This document shows, piece by piece, positions 59,441 through 64,000 of a stretch of DNA of 64,000 nucleotides. A model generated the notes under the pieces. The model searched no databases and was not told the DNA's origin. It was given only the letters and a program-made list of their open reading frames with translations. This stretch comes from Actinobacillus suis ATCC 33415 (GTDB lineage Bacteria > Pseudomonadota > Gammaproteobacteria > Enterobacterales > Pasteurellaceae). A program made the position numbers and the translations under genes. Where the stretch lies: NCBI RefSeq assembly GCF_000739435.1, contig NZ_CP009159.1, positions 2,316,501-2,380,500 on the forward strand. The letters are read 5' to 3'. Within the stretch, counting starts at the first letter, position 1. Each line of letters begins with the position of its first letter.

Positions 59441-59956
59441 TTAAGTTAGGCTACTCAGCCATAAACGGACTTTAAGCCCCCAATAGCTTGTAAGCCCTGT
59501 TGTATGCTGTACAACCTTGCCGTCTTTTATGATTAAAATCGTTGGGGTGGCTTGGATGTTCCAGCTTTTGGATATTTCGCCATCAGGATCATTGATGACG
59601 GGGAAGTGATAATCTTCTTGGCTGAGATAATCCGCAACCTGTTGCGGACTACCGGATTTGAGCGCAACACTTAGCACCGCTACGTTATCATCCATCAATT
59701 GTTGAACTGCAGGTGAGGTGAATTTGCAGTAGTTACACCAACTGCCCCAAAAGTAGAGCAACAGCGGTTTTTGATGGCTTAATTGTGCCATCACTTTCGG
59801 CTGTTGCTGCAAATCGTAGAAAACCTGTTGAGCGAACGCATTCGGCTCACTGGGTTTGCGATACCAATCAACTGCAATACTTAGCACGATAAACATTAGC
59901 CCGTAAACAAGCAAATTTTTACCGAAACGGAAAAGCATAGCGTTTTTGTTTTGCAT
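59441..59956 (-). CDS. Membrane-anchored thioredoxin-like protein (ScsD/TlpA type)
   Basis: 171 residues. One N-terminal membrane segment (about 10-28) puts a thioredoxin domain in the periplasm. The active site reads FWGSWCNYCKFTSP (C-x-x-C, about 71-74) and the cis-proline loop is QATPTILIIKDG. This is the layout of ScsD and of other TlpA-like disulfide reductases; the absence of ScsB or ScsC nearby leaves its partner open. Its start overlaps the fabR stop by one base (TAATG), making it the last gene of oxyR-fabR-thioredoxin. Confidence 0.87.
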   Translation of the reverse strand: MQNKNAMLFRFGKNLLVYGLMFIVLSIAVDWYRKPSEPNAFAQQVFYDLQQQPKVMAQLSHQKPLLLYFWGSWCNYCKFTSPAVQQLMDDNVAVLSVALKSGSPQQVADYLSQEDYHFPVINDPDGEISKSWNIQATPTILIIKDGKVVQHTTGLTSYWGLKVRLWLSSLT

Positions 59957-60588
59957 TATTGGTGATCCTTTGTATGGCTATAAGTGTAAGAAGCCGCACC
60001 ACGAGTAAGCATTCTGAGTTGCATAATCACTCGCTTTTTCAGTTTTTCACGTTCTTGCGTATTCATATCAAGCGCATAAGCGCCGGCAGTAAACACAATC
60101 GTCATGAGTCCCTCCGCTTGGATATGGGCGATTTCACGGCTACTGTTGACATCTTTACTCATAATATAGTCGGTCAATTCCGCAATAAAATGCTGAATTT
60201 CTCGTGATGCCGCCGTACGAAAGGCTTGTGATGTACCAGAACTTTCTCGGAGTAACAAACGGAATACATTCGGTCGATCCGTAATAAATTCAAAGAACGT
60301 TTCGGTTGAAACTGCAACCACGCTTCCGCCGTTTTCAATACGTTTACGAGCTTGGCGCATGAGTTGACGAAGCAATAAACCCGATTCGTCCACCATGGCT
60401 AAGCCTAATTCGTCCATATCTTTAAAGTGGCGATAGAACGAGGTCGGTGCAATACCGGCTTCTCTTGCGACTTCTCGTAAACTGAGATTAGAAAAACTTT
60501 TCTCTGCACTTAATTGGTTAAATGCCGCATCGACTAATGCTCGGCGTGTTTTTTCTTTTTGCTGTGCGCGAATACCGATGTTACTCAT
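59956..60588 (-). CDS. fabR: TetR-family regulator FabR
   Basis: 210 residues. Represses unsaturated fatty-acid genes (fabA, fabB) in E. coli. The helix-turn-helix reads [32 protein letters not shown] (about 39-70), and the ligand domain contains [30 protein letters not shown], typical of FabR. Overlaps oxyR by 8 bp, so translation is coupled. FabR next to OxyR is the same pairing as oxyR-fabR(yijC) in E. coli. Confidence 0.93.
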   Translation of the reverse strand: MSNIGIRAQQKEKTRRALVDAAFNQLSAEKSFSNLSLREVAREAGIAPTSFYRHFKDMDELGLAMVDESGLLLRQLMRQARKRIENGGSVVAVSTETFFEFITDRPNVFRLLLRESSGTSQAFRTAASREIQHFIAELTDYIMSKDVNSSREIAHIQAEGLMTIVFTAGAYALDMNTQEREKLKKRVIMQLRMLTRGAASYTYSHTKDHQ

Positions 60589-61474
60589 TGATGTTCTCTT
60601 GCTTCATAATATTGGCAACTTCTTTTGCAAGACGTTCATAGCGAAGGCGTAATGGTGAGCCAGGGCGATAAATTAGTCCCACAGAACGATATGGTTTTGG
60701 ATCGTTAAAGGCGAGGTATTTTAAGCCTTCACACGATTTAGCTGCTAATTCTGGAATCAGTGAAATGCCGGCATTTGCTGCTACCATATTACGTAATGTT
60801 TCTAAGTTAGTCGCTTTAAAATGTGTGCTTTCTTTGGCGCCGACAGATAAGCAGTAATCCAAGGTTTGGGTGCGTAAACAGTGGCCGTCATCTAAAAAGA
60901 GTAGCTCTTTATCTTTTAAGGCGCTAATGTCTAAACCTTTTTGATTTGCCCACTCGTGTTGCTGTGAAACTGCCAATAACATTTGCTCATTGAAGATAGG
61001 TACTTCGATAAATGGCTCGCTTTCTTTAACAAAAGCCAAGATTCCGCAGTCTAATTGACCCGATTCAAGCTGATCTACCAATTGTGAAGTTTGTAGCTCG
61101 TAAATATAAAGTTCTAGTTCGGGAAACGCCGATTTTAACGCAGGCAATACAAGTGGTAAAAGATACGGACCAAGTGTTGGAATAATGCCAACATGAAGTG
61201 GACCGGACATTTCTTTTCCTTGGTTACTTGCCATCTCTTTTAGCACTTTTACTTCGCGTAATACGGCTTTAGCTTGTTCAACCAGAGTTAAACCGGCTTG
61301 CGTGAATAAGACTTTACGGCTGGTACGCTCAAGTAAAACCGTACCTAATTCGTCTTCTAATTTGCGAATTTGACCGCTGAGTGTCGGCTGGCTCACATTA
61401 CAGGCATCAGCCGCACGGCGGAAGTGTTTATAATCTGCTAAGGCAATTAAATATTCTAAATCTCTAATATTCAC
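60581..61474 (-). CDS. oxyR: Hydrogen-peroxide sensing regulator OxyR
   Basis: 297 residues, LysR family. The N-terminal helix-turn-helix is [35 protein letters not shown]. The two redox cysteines are C199 and C208 in [15 protein letters not shown], the same spacing and numbering as E. coli OxyR. It is transcribed away from the peroxidase hybrid gene (start 127 bp away), the usual arrangement for control of a neighbouring target. First gene of the oxyR-fabR operon. Confidence 0.97.
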   Translation of the reverse strand: MNIRDLEYLIALADYKHFRRAADACNVSQPTLSGQIRKLEDELGTVLLERTSRKVLFTQAGLTLVEQAKAVLREVKVLKEMASNQGKEMSGPLHVGIIPTLGPYLLPLVLPALKSAFPELELYIYELQTSQLVDQLESGQLDCGILAFVKESEPFIEVPIFNEQMLLAVSQQHEWANQKGLDISALKDKELLFLDDGHCLRTQTLDYCLSVGAKESTHFKATNLETLRNMVAANAGISLIPELAAKSCEGLKYLAFNDPKPYRSVGLIYRPGSPLRLRYERLAKEVANIMKQENINE

Positions 61475-61500
61475 AGGAACTCCCAGTTAGATCGAAGAAT

Positions 61501-61541
61501 GACCATTTTTCCTATTAATCAAATAGGCTGAATTATGGCAT
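61501..61541. promoter_or_regulatory. Candidate OxyR operator between oxyR and the peroxiredoxin hybrid gene
   Basis: CTAT at 61512-61515 and ATAG at 61523-61526 with seven bases between form the central dyad of the four-part OxyR site (ATAG-N7-CTAT-N7-ATAG-N7-CTAT). The outer half-sites are degenerate. A TAGAAT hexamer at 61551-61556 with a poor -35 would suit an activated promoter. Confidence 0.45.
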
Positions 61542-61600
61542 ATTTAGGTGTAGAATGCGTACGGTTTTTGAAAACATTATGTAAAACAGGAGAATTTTTT

Positions 61601-62338
61601 ATGTCATTTAAAGATATGACTGGGCAAAAAGTGCCTAACGTAACTTTCCCGACTCGTAAAGGTGGCGAATGGGTTAATGTAACTACTGCAGATTTATTCG
61701 ATAACAAAACTGTTGTCGTTTTCTCTTTACCAGGCGCATTCACACCAACTTGTTCATCAACTCACTTACCACGCTACAATGAATTAGCGGGCGAGTTCAA
61801 AAAATTAGGTGTAGATTCAATCATCTGTATCTCTGTAAATGATACTTTCGTAATGAACGCATGGGCGAAAGACCAAGATGCGGAAAACGTAATCTTATTA
61901 GCAGACGGTAACGGTGAATTCACTGAAGGTATGGGTCGTTTAGTTGATAAAGCGAACTTAGGCTTTGGTAAACGTTCTTGGCGTTATTCTATGCTTGTGA
62001 AAAACGGCGAAGTAGTGAAAATGTTTGATGAACCAGAAAAAGATGGCGACCCGTTTGAAGTATCTGACGCAGAAACCATGATCAAGTTCTTAAACCCAGA
62101 GTGGAAAGACCAAGATCCAATCGTGGTATTCAGCAAAACTGACTGCCCATTCTGTGCTAAAGCAAAAGCATTATTAGCTGAAAAAGGCTTACGCTTTGAA
62201 GAAATCGTGTTAGATAACGATTCACAACGTGGTAAAGTGGTACGTGCGGTTGCAGGTAGCCAAACTGTTCCACAAATCTTTATCGGCGGTAAATTAATCG
62301 GCGGTAGCGATGCTTTAGAAGCGTATTTTGCAAAATAA
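61601..62338 (+). CDS. Hybrid peroxiredoxin-glutaredoxin peroxidase (PGdx)
   Basis: 245 residues. The N-terminal peroxiredoxin-5 domain (1-160) has its peroxidatic cysteine C51 in PGAFTPTCSSTHLPRYN. The C-terminal glutaredoxin domain (170-245) has the active site CPFC (182-185) in SKTDCPFCAKAKALL and GGSDALEAYF. The same fused enzyme in Haemophilus influenzae reduces peroxide with glutathione and also lies near oxyR. I start at the ATG at 61601, preceded by AGGAG; the longer frame upstream lacks a ribosome site. Followed by a strong terminator. Confidence 0.97.
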   Translation: MSFKDMTGQKVPNVTFPTRKGGEWVNVTTADLFDNKTVVVFSLPGAFTPTCSSTHLPRYNELAGEFKKLGVDSIICISVNDTFVMNAWAKDQDAENVILLADGNGEFTEGMGRLVDKANLGFGKRSWRYSMLVKNGEVVKMFDEPEKDGDPFEVSDAETMIKFLNPEWKDQDPIVVFSKTDCPFCAKAKALLAEKGLRFEEIVLDNDSQRGKVVRAVAGSQTVPQIFIGGKLIGGSDALEAYFAK

Positions 62339-62364
62339 TAAGCAAATTTAACCGCTTATATAAA

Positions 62365-62396
62365 AAAACCGAACGTTTAAAAGCGTTCGGTTTTTT
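62365..62396 (+). terminator. Terminator after the peroxiredoxin hybrid gene
   Basis: AAAAACCGAACG pairs with CGTTCGGTTTTT around TTTAAAAG-type loop, then TTTTTGT. Confidence 0.9.
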
Positions 62397-62409
62397 GTTT
62401 TTATTAGGA

Positions 62410-63414
62410 CTATTCTGCAAATTCTTGCATAAATTTGACCGCTTGTTGCACCATTGAGGTTGAGCCAACAAAGAACGGGACACGTTGATGTAGTTCGGTC
62501 GGTTTAATATCTAAAATCGGATTAAAACCGTCTGTTGCCATACCGCCGGCTTGCTCAGCTAAGAACGCCATTGGATTGCCTTCATATAATAAACGTAGCT
62601 TACCTTTTGGATAGACAGTTGAGGTTGGGTAGATATAGATCCCACCTTTTAATAGATTGCGGTGAAAATCTGACACTAATGAACCGATATAACGTGATGA
62701 ATACGGACGTTTAGTCGCTTCGTCACTTTCTTGGCAATATTTGATGAATTTTTTCACGCCCATCGGGAAAGTGACATATTGTCCTTCGTTAATTGAGTAA
62801 TATTTTCCTTCAAACGGCATTTTCATATCCGGATGAGACAGAATAAATAAACCGAGGGACGGGTCATAAGTAAAGCCGTTGACGCCGTTACCGGTGGTAT
62901 AAACCAACATTGTAGATGAACCGTAAGTGACATAGCCCGACGCCACTTGTTTGCGCCCTTCTTGTAAGAAATCTTCAATCGTAACCGGCGTACCAATCGG
63001 TGAAACACGTTTATAAATTGAGAAAATCGTGCCGACCGAAACGTTTACATCAATATTTGAAGAACCGTCTAAAGGATCGGTCATTAAAATATATTTTGCA
63101 TTTCTACCTCTTTCGTTGTCAAAAGCAACGAAGTTATCGTCTTCTTCAGAGGCAAAACCTGCCACATCTTCACGTGCAATTAATGCTTTTTTCATCGTTT
63201 CATTGGCAAACACATCTAATTTCATTTGTGCTTCGCCTTGAATGTTTTCAGATCCGGCAACGCCTAAAATATCTTGGCTTAAACCGGCACGGTTAATTTC
63301 ACGATGAATAATTTTAGCCGCAAGGCGAATAGACGATAAGATACCGCTTAATTCACCTTTTGCTTCTGGGTACTCTGCTTGTTTTTCAATAATAAATTCG
63401 CCGAGTGTTTTCAT
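62410..63414 (-). CDS. fbp: Fructose-1,6-bisphosphatase class I
   Basis: 334 residues from the ATG at 63412-63414 (AAGGAG before it); the open frame extends 30 codons upstream into the promoter and is not used. Removes the 1-phosphate of fructose bisphosphate in gluconeogenesis. Metal-binding block [23 protein letters not shown] (about 115-137), substrate region [35 protein letters not shown] near the end. Divergent from mpl, with a CRP site in between. The AMP-site region KTLGEFI at the start is normal for the class I enzyme. Confidence 0.97.
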   Translation of the reverse strand: MKTLGEFIIEKQAEYPEAKGELSGILSSIRLAAKIIHREINRAGLSQDILGVAGSENIQGEAQMKLDVFANETMKKALIAREDVAGFASEEDDNFVAFDNERGRNAKYILMTDPLDGSSNIDVNVSVGTIFSIYKRVSPIGTPVTIEDFLQEGRKQVASGYVTYGSSTMLVYTTGNGVNGFTYDPSLGLFILSHPDMKMPFEGKYYSINEGQYVTFPMGVKKFIKYCQESDEATKRPYSSRYIGSLVSDFHRNLLKGGIYIYPTSTVYPKGKLRLLYEGNPMAFLAEQAGGMATDGFNPILDIKPTELHQRVPFFVGSTSMVQQAVKFMQEFAE

Positions 63415-63496
63415 AATTTCTCCTTGGGGTATGCTAAAATAGCTAGCGGTATTATAGAAAGAAATTAAAGCTCCCTCTAACGGGGTATAACAAGTT

Positions 63497-63512
63497 TGTG
63501 ACATTGATCACA
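63497..63512. promoter_or_regulatory. Perfect CRP-type palindrome between fbp and mpl
   Basis: TGTGA-CATTGA-TCACA matches the CRP consensus TGTGA-N6-TCACA exactly. It lies 82 bp before the fbp ATG (minus strand) and 26 bp before mpl. CRP control of fbp fits carbon regulation of gluconeogenesis. Confidence 0.65.
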
Positions 63513-63537
63513 AAATTTTTACATTAAAGGCTAATTT

Positions 63538-64000
63538 ATGACGCAAAAACACATTCACATTCTTGGTATTTGTGGCACTTTTATGGGCGGTGTAGCGATG
63601 ATCGCTCGAGAACTGGGCTATAAAGTGACAGGTTCGGATACCAATGTTTATCCGCCGATGAGTACATTTTTAGAAAATCACGGCATCGAAATTATTCCTA
63701 ATTATGATGTGGCGCAGCTTCAGCCGGCACCGGATTTAGTGGTTATCGGTAACGCAATGAGCCGTGGTAATCCTTGCGTAGAATATGTATTGGATAATCA
63801 GCTAAATTACACTTCAGGCCCACAATGGTTACATGATCATCTGTTAAAAGATCGCTGGGTTCTAGCGGTGTCTGGTACGCACGGTAAAACCACTACCACT
63901 GGCATGTTAGCGTGGATTTTAGATCAAAATCAGATTGATACCGGCTTTTTAATCGGTGGCGTTGCCGGTAATTTCGGTATTTCGGCACGTGCCGGTTCAA
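63538..64000 (+). CDS. mpl: UDP-N-acetylmuramate:tripeptide ligase, N-terminal part (runs off the window)
   Basis: 154 codons from the ATG at 63538 are in the window. Recycles murein tripeptide by joining it to UDP-MurNAc. Begins MTQKHIHILGICGTFMGG, the N-terminal Mur domain; GNAMSRGNPCVEYVL and the P-loop SGTHGKTTTTGMLAWIL (about 117-133) identify the Mur ligase family, and the opening HILGICGTFM places it with Mpl rather than MurC. The frame is open at the edge; the family is about 450 residues. AAGGCT before the ATG is a modest ribosome site. Confidence 0.95.
   Translation, partial: MTQKHIHILGICGTFMGGVAMIARELGYKVTGSDTNVYPPMSTFLENHGIEIIPNYDVAQLQPAPDLVVIGNAMSRGNPCVEYVLDNQLNYTSGPQWLHDHLLKDRWVLAVSGTHGKTTTTGMLAWILDQNQIDTGFLIGGVAGNFGISARAGS

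Overview
The window looks like chromosomal DNA of a porcine Pasteurellaceae species, most probably Actinobacillus pleuropneumoniae. Three things point there. There is a complete five-part RTX toxin locus whose protoxin is 1022 residues with lysines at the two known ApxIA acylation positions (K560, K686). Directly across from it is an afuABC-type ABC transporter. The DNA is strewn with the ACAAGCGGT uptake-signal core typical of the A. pleuropneumoniae/M. haemolytica/H. ducreyi subclade. A close relative carrying an apxI variant (A. suis, for example) is not excluded. No tRNA, rRNA, prophage, transposase or CRISPR array was seen.

Layout. 1-2922 (minus): holC, a GNAT acetyltransferase, a small membrane protein and valS (cut by the window edge). 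Between the last two lies an imperfect tandem duplication full of short hairpins, holding one intact and one truncated copy of a micro-ORF plus a 117-bp palindromic element. 3221-8765: housekeeping genes kbp, tig, yibN, secB, gpsA, cysE and, convergent, erpA. 8873-20899: a transferred, AT-rich surface-polysaccharide (very likely O-antigen) cluster starting at a strong sigma70 promoter. It encodes a 958-residue glycosyltransferase/glycerophosphotransferase fusion, a Wzm/Wzt exporter without a substrate-binding tail, two more GT2 enzymes, Glf, a DUF4422 protein, a WbaP-type initiating transferase and RmlBA. Glf, WbaP and a tail-less Wzt together suggest a galactofuranose-containing galactan exported by an ABC transporter.

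21106-25206: the rpsU-dnaG-rpoD macromolecular synthesis operon. 25366-27262: yjdM and a triheme cytochrome c peroxidase with an FNR-like box. 27321-32206 (minus): yceD-rpmF-plsX-fabH-trmB-yggL and yggT-yggU. 32433-36598: ypjD, corB and a sodium-dependent (MetP-like) transporter with its 30-residue MetS-like partner. 36887-41960: mannose PTS (manXYZ), a ManO-like protein, manA and a secreted protein of unknown function; CRP sites precede the PTS.

42051-49299 (minus): apxICABD, encoding acyltransferase, pore-forming toxin, and the ABC and adaptor parts of type I secretion, with a hairpin between A and B that should limit export-gene expression. Divergent to it, 49590-53892 is afuABC, also with an internal hairpin after the binding-protein gene and a CRP-like site at class II spacing. 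54119-56897: an orphan hypothetical, tyrS, a candidate Fur-controlled small RNA and a lipoprotein. 57012-64000: rnr, an oxyR-fabR-thioredoxin operon, the divergent peroxiredoxin-glutaredoxin hybrid, fbp and the start of mpl.

The least ordinary items are the putative iron-regulated sRNA upstream of tyrS, the duplicated hairpin array beside valS, the fused polysaccharide enzyme and the orphan rmlBA pair, and the uptake-signal inverted repeats used as terminators, including one inside an operon.
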